A stretch of 45,550 bases of DNA from Geotalea toluenoxydans JCM 15764 (GTDB lineage Bacteria > Desulfobacterota > Desulfuromonadia > Geobacterales > Geobacteraceae), in NCBI RefSeq assembly GCF_001311985.1, contig NZ_BBCJ01000035.1, forward strand, positions 1 to 45,550. The letters are read 5' to 3'. Below are positions 31,047 to 40,735 of this stretch, in pieces. The notes under the pieces were generated by a model that saw only the letters and a list, made by a program, of their open reading frames with translations, made no database searches and was not told where the DNA came from. Position numbers and translations under genes: made by a program. Every line of letters starts with the position of its first letter. Position 1 is the first letter of the stretch.

Positions 31047-31727
31047 ATGGGCGACTATCTTATTTTAAAACTGCATGGCCCCATGCAGGCGTGGGGTGAG
31101 CACAGCTTTGAGGGGTTGCGACCTTCAGCAAACTTCCCGACGCGAAGTGCTCTACTCGGACTTCTCGGGGCATGCCTCGGTATTAGCCGTATTGAACGGG
31201 ATCGTTTGCAGGCATTGGCGGATAGCGTCGGTATGGCGGTAAGGGTTGATGAGCGCCGTGTTCCCCGCAAGAACGGATCAGTGCAAACGGTTCGCATGGT
31301 GAAAATGACCGATTACCACACGGTCAAAGATGCTCGCGAGGATTACACTGGCCTGAAGAGCCATGAAACCATCCAGACGTGGCGCGAATATCTTTACGAC
31401 GCCGAATTTACCGTGACGCTCTGGTGCCGCTCCGATGCCGAAGTGTCTATTGCCGAACTGGAAAAAGCGGTTCAGCAGCCGCTTTTTACGCCATATCTAG
31501 GGCGGCGCAGTTGTCCCCTTGCCAGACCATTGTTTCATGCCCGTATAACGGCAAAAAGTGTGGTAGATGCACTGCAAACAGTTGCCCCGCAAGGCGGTAC
31601 GATCTACAGCGAGGAAAAGGTTAGCGATACGATGAAGCGGGTTCGCGATGTACCGTTGATCCAGCAACCGCGCCAGTTTGCCGGGCGTAACCTCTATGTT
31701 CTGGGAGGTGGCCATGTATCTGAGTAA
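31047..31727 (+). CDS. cas5e: Type I-E Cascade subunit Cas5e (CasD)
   Basis: Cas5e caps the 5' handle of the crRNA. LKLHGPMQAWGEHSFEGLRPS at the start (LKLHGPMQAWG motif) and PTRSALLGLLGACLG are diagnostic; RNLYVLGGGHVSE closes the 226-residue protein. Its last codons overlap the start of cas6e by 14 bases. Confidence 0.96.
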   Translation: MGDYLILKLHGPMQAWGEHSFEGLRPSANFPTRSALLGLLGACLGISRIERDRLQALADSVGMAVRVDERRVPRKNGSVQTVRMVKMTDYHTVKDAREDYTGLKSHETIQTWREYLYDAEFTVTLWCRSDAEVSIAELEKAVQQPLFTPYLGRRSCPLARPLFHARITAKSVVDALQTVAPQGGTIYSEEKVSDTMKRVRDVPLIQQPRQFAGRNLYVLGGGHVSE

Positions 31728-32319
31728 AGTCATGATCAGCGGTGCAGCCTGCCACAACCCCTATGAAATACATCGCGCACTGTGGAAGCTGTTTCCTGAA
31801 GATGCGAAGGCAGAGCGGGATTTTCTGTTTCGAGTAGGGCAGTCGGACCGCAATAAAGTAGAGGTTTTGCTGCAGTCCCTGCGCAAGCCGGAGCTATCTA
31901 TAGAAACGGCGCAAATACTGGGGTGCAAGGAGTATCCGCTGACATTGCAAGAAGGGCAGCGATTACGCTTTTTCCTGGTCGCCAATCCGATCAAAATGAT
32001 CAACGACGAAGGCGGCAGGAAGAATGCATCTGGCGAACCCAAAAAGTGCCGAGTGCCCCTTGTAAAAGAAGAAGACCAGCGAGCATGGATCGAACGGAAG
32101 TTTCAAGATGTTGCTCAGTTGGAAAATCTTGTCATCGACCCGGTATTTCCGCTTCGTTTTAGGAAGAATAAGGAAAATAGAGTCGGTAAGATTCAACAGG
32201 TTAGTTTTCAGGGTGTTTTTAATGTAACAGGCCCGGATGCATTGGCTGCGTTGGTTAAAACCGGCATCGGCCCGGCTAAGGCCTTCGGTTGCGGATTGTT
32301 GTCCCTGGCGCGGGCATAA
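31714..32319 (+). CDS. cas6e: crRNA endoribonuclease Cas6e (Cse3/CasE)
   Basis: Cas6e cleaves the precursor crRNA at the base of each repeat hairpin and stays in Cascade. YLSKVMISG begins the protein; the catalytic His is likely in NPYEIHRALWKLFP near residue 20; the C-terminal glycine-rich loop is GIGPAKAFGCGLLSLAR. The start at 31714 has GGGAGGTGG upstream and gives 201 residues. It is the last gene of the interference operon; REP palindromes begin 10 bases after its stop. Confidence 0.95.
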   Translation: MYLSKVMISGAACHNPYEIHRALWKLFPEDAKAERDFLFRVGQSDRNKVEVLLQSLRKPELSIETAQILGCKEYPLTLQEGQRLRFFLVANPIKMINDEGGRKNASGEPKKCRVPLVKEEDQRAWIERKFQDVAQLENLVIDPVFPLRFRKNKENRVGKIQQVSFQGVFNVTGPDALAALVKTGIGPAKAFGCGLLSLARA

Positions 32320-32329
32320 TACCAAAGGC

Positions 32330-32403
32330 GGGCGGCCACATGGGGCCGCCCCTACGGCATCGGTATGCCATTGAACCGGGCGAACACAAGGTTCGCCCCT
32401 ACG
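32330..32403. repeat. Two REP-type palindromes between cas6e and the transposase
   Basis: GGGCGGCC-N6-GGCCGCCC (32330-32351) and GGGCGAAC-N5-GTTCGCCC (32378-32398) are each followed by CCTACGG. The same elements recur within the transposase gene and at 40.7 and 41.2 kb. Confidence 0.85.
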
Positions 32404-32410
32404 GGTGAAC

Positions 32411-33034
32411 ATGAGATACGATCCAGACATCCATCATCGCCATTCCATTCGGCTACAGAAATATGACTACGCTGCCGTTGGGGCTTATTCCGTCACCATT
32501 TGCACCCAGGGGCGTGAATGCATTTTCGGGGACATTACAAACGGCGAAATGCATCACAACGATGCCGGCCGGATGGTGAGGGAATGGTGGCTGAAATTGC
32601 CGGATAAATTCCCCGGCGTCATGTTGGATGAATACGTGATCATGCCCAACCATTTCCACGGAATTATCGTCATGTCCGGTAGGGGCGAACCTTGTGTTCG
32701 CCCGCCTTTGGGTGTTGCTTTGGGTTTTGCCGAACCTTGTGTTCGCCCTGATCCGATTGCCATTGAAAAACCGGGCGATCACAAGGATCGCCCCTACGGA
32801 ACACGGGACAATTCGTTGGGGCGGATTGTACAGGCGTTTAAATCACTGACCACCGTTGAATATACGCGGGGTGTGCAGACGTTTCATTGGCCGTCGTTCC
32901 CCGGCCGGCTCTGGCAGCGGAATTTTTACGAACGGGTCATCAGGGACGAGGCCGAATTGGCCGCTATTCGGGAATATATCCAAGCCAATCCGGCAACGTG
33001 GGCGGATGATGAGGAACGTCCGGAATCTGTCTGA
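32411..33034 (+). CDS. REP-associated tyrosine (Y1/HUH) transposase, RAYT
   Basis: A TnpA_REP-type protein of 207 residues. The HUH motif is in IMPNHFHGII near residue 79, and the likely nucleophile Tyr is in REYIQANPATW near residue 195; the basic RRLWQRNFYERVIRD-like segment (RLWQRNFYERVIRD) lies between. Between these motifs is an unusual insert of about 40 residues (about 89-128), encoded by three REP palindromes at 32683-32793 that keep the frame open. RAYTs mobilise or maintain REP elements. It sits between the interference and adaptation modules of the CRISPR locus, so it marks an insertion or rearrangement. Confidence 0.85.
   Translation: MRYDPDIHHRHSIRLQKYDYAAVGAYSVTICTQGRECIFGDITNGEMHHNDAGRMVREWWLKLPDKFPGVMLDEYVIMPNHFHGIIVMSGRGEPCVRPPLGVALGFAEPCVRPDPIAIEKPGDHKDRPYGTRDNSLGRIVQAFKSLTTVEYTRGVQTFHWPSFPGRLWQRNFYERVIRDEAELAAIREYIQANPATWADDEERPESV
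32683..32793. repeat. REP palindromes inside the RAYT coding sequence
   Basis: Three inverted repeats occur in frame within the transposase gene: GGGCGAAC..GTTCGCCC at 32683-32703, CCGAAC..GTTCGCCC at about 32730-32747, and GGGCGATC..GATCGCCC at 32773-32793, the first preceded by GTA and the last followed by CCTACGG. Confidence 0.85.
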
Positions 33035-33064
33035 ACCGGCAGCGGCCACCATCGTTGGGACAAT

Positions 33065-33571
33065 TCATGAATTGCTCCTACCATCGGCCGTCCGCAGGGT
33101 GGCAATCGGCAGGAAAAGGTGCAATGGGTGTGATGGCAGGGGCATGAAACCGTATCGTTCATAGAATGATTTGGCGTTGTCGTCTTTGGCATCGACGAAT
33201 AGGCCGATCAACCCGGCATGATCGGCAATGATGATGGTGCGGTGAATAGCTTCAGCCAGAAGCAGTTCGCCGTACCCTTTGCCCTGATGCCTGCGTGAGA
33301 CGGCAAGTCTGCCAAGCCGTACCGCCGGAAGACCATGGGCCGGATATTTTTTGACATAACCTGCGGGCAGCCTGTCTACCTGAATCTCGCCGAGTGTCAA
33401 CGTGAAGAAACCGAGAATCCGTGTGTCTTCTTCAGTGAGCACAAACGTGCGGGAGATGCCTTTTTCTCCATGTTGTCGGGCAGTTGCTTTGAGAAAGACA
33501 TTAAGTTCTGGAACGCCGCAATCGAAACCGGCCCTGTCGTGTTCGCGGGAAAGTGGGGCGATTACCGGCAC
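33065..33571 (-). CDS. GNAT-family toxin of a TacAT-type toxin-antitoxin pair
   Basis: A 168-residue acetyltransferase with the acetyl-CoA loop RRHQGKGYGELLL near residue 95 and the YERYGFMPLP strand near the end. The start VIAPLSREHDRAGFDCGVPELNVFL is the typical opening of TacT-like toxins, which acetylate aminoacyl-tRNA and stop translation (known from the Salmonella family; inferred here). It overlaps the upstream DUF1778 antitoxin by 10 bases, as usual for this class. It is transcribed against the cas genes. Confidence 0.9.
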   Translation of the reverse strand: MPVIAPLSREHDRAGFDCGVPELNVFLKATARQHGEKGISRTFVLTEEDTRILGFFTLTLGEIQVDRLPAGYVKKYPAHGLPAVRLGRLAVSRRHQGKGYGELLLAEAIHRTIIIADHAGLIGLFVDAKDDNAKSFYERYGFMPLPSHPLHLFLPIATLRTADGRSNS

Positions 33572-33840
33572 GAGAGGTCCTTGCGCCGCTGCATGGCGGT
33601 TTTCAGCTTCTCGTTCGGTTCCGGCGGGTTATCAATGAGATCGAAGACCTTTTTTGCTGCTGCCGTCGAAAGTCTAACGACCCGTTCCTGCTCCAGGATG
33701 GCGTTGGCCTTTTCCAGTGCCGATTGCACCAGGAACTGGTTAAGAGTCGCGCCTACCGCCTGGGCAGCTTCGAGGACTTTTTCATAGACCGCCGCGGGCA
33801 TGCGGGCGGGTATTCTTTCTTCTGCTATGTTCTTTGCCAT
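33562..33840 (-). CDS. DUF1778 ribbon-helix-helix antitoxin of the GNAT pair
   Basis: A 92-residue protein, MAKNIAEERIPARMPAAVYE at the N-terminus forming the DNA-binding ribbon-helix-helix (RIPARMPAAVYEKVLEAA), then FLVQSALEKANAIL and a toxin-wrapping C-terminus. GGAGG seven bases upstream supports the start at 33840, not 33954. Members repress their own promoter together with the toxin. The divergent gene, 89 bases away, is cas1e. Confidence 0.9.
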   Translation of the reverse strand: MAKNIAEERIPARMPAAVYEKVLEAAQAVGATLNQFLVQSALEKANAILEQERVVRLSTAAAKKVFDLIDNPPEPNEKLKTAMQRRKDLSCR

Positions 33841-33867
33841 AGGGAACCTCCGAATGAAAAGGTACCA

Positions 33868-33907
33868 AAATGGCGCCATTTGGCAAATAATAATTATTAG
33901 ATATACT
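33868..33907. promoter_or_regulatory. Two perfect palindromes overlying the cas1e promoter
   Basis: AAATGGCGCCATTT (33868-33881) and TAATAATTATTA (33888-33899) are perfect palindromes in the 89-base gap between the divergent antitoxin and cas1e. A plus-strand promoter TTGGCA (33880-33885), N16, TATACT (33902-33907) fits: the first palindrome touches the -35 box and the second fills the spacer. They are candidate operators of the DUF1778 antitoxin. Confidence 0.7.
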
Positions 33908-33929
33908 TCCATGAGAAATGAGGCAACCC

Positions 33930-35142
<1,213 letters not shown>

Positions 35143-35225
35143 AAAACGGCATGGTTGCAGCGAGAAAAATCGGTAGAATTTTGCTCTTTGAAAATCGATA
35201 GTAATTTCAAAGTGATACAGGAAGT
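35143..35225 (+). promoter_or_regulatory. CRISPR leader
   Basis: The 83 bases between cas2 and the first repeat are AT-rich and contain a perfect inverted repeat CTTTGAAA (35186-35193) / TTTCAAAG (35205-35212). New spacers should enter next to it at 35226. I see no clear IHF site. Confidence 0.75.
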
Positions 35226-38200
35226 ATGTTCCCCGCACACGCGGGGATGAACCGGAACGACCGTCGATATAGACGTTGGCGTTGGTATGTTCCCCGCACA
35301 CGCGGGGATGAACCGGTCACCGCCCTCAATATGGAGATTCCCGAAGAATGTTCCCCGCACACGCGGGGATGAACCGTTATTTCGTTAACTATACACATAC
35401 GCAATACAATGTTCCCCGCACACGCGGGGATGAACCGCAGCACAGGAAGCCGTTATTTTTACGTATGAAATGTTCCCCGCACACGCGGGGATGAACCGGT
35501 CGGCCGTCGCTTTTGGCTGTACATGAGTTATGTTCCCCGCACACGCGGGGATGAACCGGCTAACACCAACACCTGTAAACGGGGTTCCTTATGTTCCCCG
35601 CACACGCGGGGATGAACCGGCCACAACAGCAACGGAAGTTATTCAGGCCCAATGTTCCCCGCACACGCGGGGATGAACCGGCGTTAGTTGTTACGGCCAC
35701 ATGGAAGCCGGGATGTTCCCCGCACACGCGGGGATGAACCGCTTAAAGCCCCTGTTTATGCGGGTTTGCAGTGATGTTCCCCGCACACGCGGGGATGAAC
35801 CGCCCTATTGAATTCTACATGGAATGGGCCAGTGATGTTCCCCGCACACGCGGGGATGAACCGTTCCGGGGAAATACCATTCGAAACCGTTATAAATGTT
35901 CCCCGCACACGCGGGGATGAACCGTGGTAAAGGCTTTCTGCATTTATAACGGTTTCATGTTCCCCGCACACGCGGGGATGAACCGTTGGGGTCGAAACTT
36001 GTTGAAGGCCACGAGGGATGTTCCCCGCACACGCGGGGATGAACCGCTTTGTTACTTCGTTGTGAATGAAGTGGTAAAATGTTCCCCGCACACGCGGGGA
36101 TGAACCGCCGTACCGTGTTTTTATTAACCCTTATTACCTATGTTCCCCGCACACGCGGGGATGAACCCTAAAACCCCTGTTTATGCAGGTTTGCAGTGAA
36201 ATGTTCCCCGCACACGCGGGGATGAACCGGGTAACATATAGGTATAATATCGATATATGTAATGTTCCCCGCACACGCGGGGATGAACCGTTAGCAGCTT
36301 AAATTTCCTTGAATTTATTACTATGTTCCCCGCACACGCGGGGATGAACCGGCCCCATCCTTCCATAAATGCCTTACAGTGGCATGTTCCCCGCACACGC
36401 GGGATGAACCGTTATTTCGTTAACTATACACATACGCAATACACATGTTCCCCGCACACGCGGGGATGAACCGAAAATTTTCAAAACTATTCCAGCGTCT
36501 ACAAAATGTTCCCCGCACACGCGGGGATGAACCGGAACCGGGCTTTTAATGGCGGGAACACGTTGTATGTTCCCCGCACACGCGGGGATGAACCGCGATG
36601 GCAATTCCTGTGCAGCACCATATATTGATGTTCCCCGCACACGCGGGGATGAACCGCCCACATACTACACTAAATGTATCGACAACTAATGTTCCCCGCA
36701 CACGCGGGGATGAACCGTATGCCCGTTTAATTTCTTCCATGTTGTGTTCATGTTCCCCGCACACGCGGGGATGAACCGTTAACGAAATAACTTAACGAAA
36801 GGGCAACCAAATGTTCCCCGCACACGCGGGATGAACCGGCGGCGTTGACGATGGTGCGCAGCTCGACACCATGTTCCCCGCACACGCGGGGATGAACCGC
36901 TTATGGCCATTGAGTGACAATGATGACGTCCATGTTCCCCGCACACGCGGGGATGAACCGAAGCCAAAATCAAGGAATTATCCCAGGCCATGATGTTCCC
37001 CGCACACGCGGGGATGAACCGAACATGAAATTGGAGGAACTAGTGAACTATCAATGTTCCCCGCACACGCGGGGATGAACCGGTAAATGAATTACAAGGA
37101 CGACTTTGTAACCGATGTTCCCCGCACACGCGGGGATGAACCGGGGGGGCCGATGATGCGGAGTGATGTACTGATATGTTCCCCGCACACGCGGGGATGA
37201 ACCGTGGATCAGTGACAGGGTGACGGTCGATAAATTATGTTCCCCGCACACGCGGGGATGAACCGGTAGCGGTGCAGCCTATACGGGGATATCCCATGTT
37301 CCCCGCACACGCGGGGATGAACCGGTGCTGCAACCGGCCCAGCCGGAGCGGCTTTTATGTTCCCCGCACACGCGGGGATGAACCGGTGAGTCCCAGGGAG
37401 TTGATAGCCAGCTCCAGATGTTCCCCGCACACGCGGGGATGAACCGGCGCTCCAGGAGGCTGCTGCAAGGTGGAGAAATGTTCCCCGCACACGCGGGGAT
37501 GAACCGGGCTGTTGCGGGTAGTACCGACAAGGTGTAATATGTTCCCCGCACACGCGGGATGAACCGTTGCCGCTCTGACAAGAATCCGCGCTCCCGGTAT
37601 GTTCCCCGCACACGCGGGGATGAACCGCGCCCCGGCTTCAAGAGCAAGCATGACCACTTATGTTCCCCGCACACGCGGGGATGAACCGAGTTGTCCATAC
37701 CCGGCAGGCAGTCAGAATGAATGTTCCCCGCACACGCGGGGATGAACCGGTATAGAAGCCCCTGTTTGGCAGCCTTATTTCATGTTCCCCGCACACGCGG
37801 GATGAACCGTTCTTTGTGGGTAGCAGGCCCAGCAGGAGCTTATGTTCCCCGCACACGCGGGGATGAACCGGGCGCGTTCGGGGAAGGCGAAATCGTCTTT
37901 GAATGTTCCCCGCACACGCGGGGATGAACCGCAGATGGACGCCCTTATCGGCGCACTGAAAGAATGTTCCCCGCACACGCGGGGATGAACCGGAAAGGGG
38001 CAATTGTCAGTAAATCAGCAAAGCATGTTCCCCGCACACGCGGGGATGAACCGTCTCAGGGTCGGGGCCGATAAGGGATAGACACATGTTCCCCGCACAC
38101 GCGGGGATGAACCGCAACAGCGGTTTACGGCGTCTAAGGACTCAGAATGTTCCCCGCACACGCGGGGATGAACCGACTTCGGCGCTATCCAGTGCCGACA

Positions 38201-39879
38201 ATGATTCATGTTCCCCGCACACGCGGGGATGAACCGGAAGGTGGGAGACGGTGTGGCCTCACGAACTTATGTTCCCCGCACACGCGGGGATGAACCGGTC
38301 AACCGTCACCGGTGGACAGGGCCGGGGGCATGTTCCCCGCACACGCGGGGATGAACCGGAACGGGAGCAAAAGGGCGATATGTGGAACCTATGTTCCCCG
38401 CACACGCGGGGATGAACCGCTTTAGCGCCAGTAGCACCAAACTCAATACAGATGTTCCCCGCACACGCGGGGATGAACCGGTCAGCTGGCCGATATTGCC
38501 GTCGTTGATCAAATGTTCCCCGCACACGCGGGGATGAACCGGTTTTATCCGATATAAAAAAGGAGAAACAGAAATGTTCCCCGCACACGCGGGGATGAAC
38601 CGGGTCGGGTCGCTGCCTATACCCGTAGCATTGCATGTTCCCCGCACACGCGGGGATGAACCGTTTTCCGACTACGCCAACTCCGACCCCTGGGATGTTC
38701 CCCGCACACGCGGGGATGAACCGAAGCTGCCACCCTGGGGGACTGATCGAAGGCATGTTCCCCGCACACGCGGGATGAACCGACCGTCTCGGCCTGCACC
38801 ACAAGGTTATGGATATGTTCCCCGCACACGCGGGGATGAACCGGTAGTTGGCGCAGTTATCGGCCCGGCCAATTGATGTTCCCCGCACACGCGGGGATGA
38901 ACCGCTCAATGGCGTTGAGGCTTGAGCCCGTTCGGATGTTCCCCGCACACGCGGGGATGAACCGATATAGCTGGGTTGTATGGCCCTGGCTCTGGCATGT
39001 TCCCCGCACACGCGGGGATGAACCGGTTTGCCCCGGCATCGTATACATAATTAATGTATGTTCCCCGCACACGCGGGGATGAACCGTTTGAGCGACACGC
39101 GACGACCCGCCAGACGCTATGTTCCCCGCACACGCGGGGATGAACCGGTAGGAGCTAACATCCTGTATGACCTGGAAATATGTTCCCCGCACACGCGGGG
39201 ATGAACCGCATGTAATTACAGATAGTTACAATAACAAAAAATGTTCCCCGCACACGCGGGGATGAACCGCGGTCCTTGCGGCTGAACGCGCCGCTGGCCT
39301 TATGTTCCCCGCACACGCGGGGATGAACCGTTAAACAGCTCGCCATAGGCGGCAATGGCGGCATGTTCCCCGCACACGCGGGGATGAACCGGACTACAAC
39401 CGCATCAGCAGCGCGTTGTCACCATGTTCCCCGCACACGCGGGGATGAACCGAGGTAGGGGAAGTGTCGGTACCGGTAAAATATATGTTCCCCGCACACG
39501 CGGGGATGAACCGAAAAAGCAGATCAGGCTCTACGAACGCAACGAATGTTCCCCGCACACGCGGGGATGAACCGGGCAACTGGATGGCAGGCGGCCAGGC
39601 AATCGGATGTTCCCCGCACACGCGGGGATGAACCGTTTTTACGCCTGGCGCGGCTGGAAGAAAAGCGATGTTCCCCGCACACGCGGGGATGAACCGATGC
39701 TATGAGCCTCCGATGGACAGACGAAGATATGTTCCCCGCACACGCGGGGATGAACCGCAGGATCTTATTGCCAATCTGCCGCTTATCTGATGTTCCCCGC
39801 ACACGCGGGGATGAACCGTAGTCATAGGTCTGGCTGGCCCGGTTCGTCCAATGTTCCCCGCACACGCGGGGATGAACCG
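35226..39879 (+). CRISPR. Type I-E CRISPR array, 77 repeats and 76 spacers
   Basis: The 29-base repeat runs ATGTTCCCCGCACACG, then CGGGGATGAACCG, with a CCCCGC/GCGGGG hairpin as in other I-E repeats. I counted 77 repeat starts from 35226 to 39851, mostly 61 bases apart (32-base spacers; a few are 30, 31 or 33). Repeats starting at 36384, 36811, 37539, 37782 and 38755 have GGG for GGGG. The repeat at 36140 ends in C instead of G. The spacers at 35377 and 36412 are the same, apart from an extra final base in the second. Leader and cas1-cas2 lie at the left, so the left spacers are newest. All ORFs within are repeat translations. Confidence 0.98.
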
Positions 39880-39953
39880 AAATCCCGTCTGTAAAGGCGG
39901 GCGAGGATTGAACCCCAGCGGGGCGCCACTGCCGACCATAAATCGCCCAGATG

Positions 39954-40307
39954 TTAAAGCAGCCCCAGCACTCCCTTGAGGCTCTTCTCCACCGTTGCCA
40001 TTTCTTCTGGGGTGAGGCTGGTCAAAGGGCCATCGCCGAAACGGTCTAGATCGAGGGCTCTTGGCTGGTCGACGACGACCTGGCAAGGCTTGAGCAGCCG
40101 GTCTCGCGGCTCGATCATGATGCGCCAGAGTTTGAAGGATGGGTAAACTTGTGTGGTAAGTGGCAGAATAACCACCATCGGCGTGCCTCTTGCCGTAAGG
40201 GCGTTATCCTGGATGACCAGAACAGGCCTTATTTTGTCGATTTCACGACCGCGTCCGGGGTTGAGGTTGGCTGTCCATATCTCGCCGCGCCGCTTCATTT
40301 CCACCAC
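39954..40307 (-). CDS. MazF/PemK-family endoribonuclease toxin 1
   Basis: A 117-residue toxin (or 114 from the ATG at 40298): RRGEIWTANLNPGRGREIDKIRPVLVIQ is the MazF beta-barrel opening with the conserved RPVLV, followed by MVVILPLTT and CQVVVDQPRALD. MazF proteins cut RNA at short motifs and arrest growth. It overlaps the upstream RHH antitoxin by 13 bases. It lies 75 bases beyond the last intact CRISPR repeat. Confidence 0.9.
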   Translation of the reverse strand: MVEMKRRGEIWTANLNPGRGREIDKIRPVLVIQDNALTARGTPMVVILPLTTQVYPSFKLWRIMIEPRDRLLKPCQVVVDQPRALDLDRFGDGPLTSLTPEEMATVEKSLKGVLGLL

Positions 40308-40612
40308 CGCTCGCTTGTTTCCTCGGGGCAGGGTTCACCAGGCTTGCGACCTTCGGCGATATCGAGGGCCTCGTTGTCCAGTGGAAGGAATTCTTCGGTG
40401 ATTTTGATGGATTCGTTGCGGATGGCCTCGTTTGCATAGCCAGCGCTGGCTTCGGCCACCAGTTCGGCCATGAAACGTTCTTTTTCACGGCGGGTAATGT
40501 ACTCGGATATGGCCTGGCGGGCTACTTCTGATCTGGGCAGGCCCTCCCGATTAGCTTCTTCATTCAGTCGATGATCAAGATCTTCGGGCAGGCGCAGGCT
40601 CAATGCGGGCAT
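40295..40612 (-). CDS. Ribbon-helix-helix antitoxin of MazF toxin 1
   Basis: A 105-residue protein: ALSLRLPEDLDHRLNEEANREG forms the ribbon and first helices (in parts), RSEVARQAISEYI the second, and the acidic tail should block the toxin. It is upstream of and overlaps the MazF gene. An inverted repeat TGTATT-N9-AATACA at 40623-40643 just upstream of the start is a plausible self-operator. Confidence 0.88.
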   Translation of the reverse strand: MPALSLRLPEDLDHRLNEEANREGLPRSEVARQAISEYITRREKERFMAELVAEASAGYANEAIRNESIKITEEFLPLDNEALDIAEGRKPGEPCPEETSERWWK

Positions 40613-40622
40613 AAGTTACTCC

Positions 40623-40643
40623 TGTATTCTGTTATGTAATACA
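40623..40643. promoter_or_regulatory. Putative operator of toxin-antitoxin module 1
   Basis: TGTATT and AATACA are perfect arms around nine bases, 11 bases upstream of the antitoxin start. Autoregulation by RHH antitoxins is the family norm. Confidence 0.5.
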
Positions 40644-40686
40644 TTCTGTATCCCAATTTGTTTTGCCTGTCAATATTTGCCAGGTT

Positions 40687-40734
40687 ACGCGGGGATGAAC
40701 CGCAGTTTGTCCTTAACATCCTGCCGAAACTGAC
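40687..40734 (+). CRISPR. Relic half repeat with one spacer-length segment
   Basis: ACGCGGGGATGAACCG (40687-40702) equals the last 16 bases of the array repeat and is in the same orientation. It is followed by exactly 32 bases and then AT, the first two bases of a repeat, where a transposase relic begins. It lies 807 bases beyond the last intact repeat, across the MazF module. Confidence 0.75.
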
Positions 40735-40735
40735 A

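Noticed and set aside
38054..38869. Ten-base reverse-complement match between spacers 47 and 60 (GGGCCGATAA)
   Set aside because: The match is internal and ends in mismatches on both sides, so the spacers cannot be overlapping pieces of one target; chance is sufficient.
35207..39865. Many ORFs on both strands of the array with HPRVCGEH or MFPAHAGMNR repeats
   Set aside because: They are translations of the CRISPR repeat and have no coding meaning.
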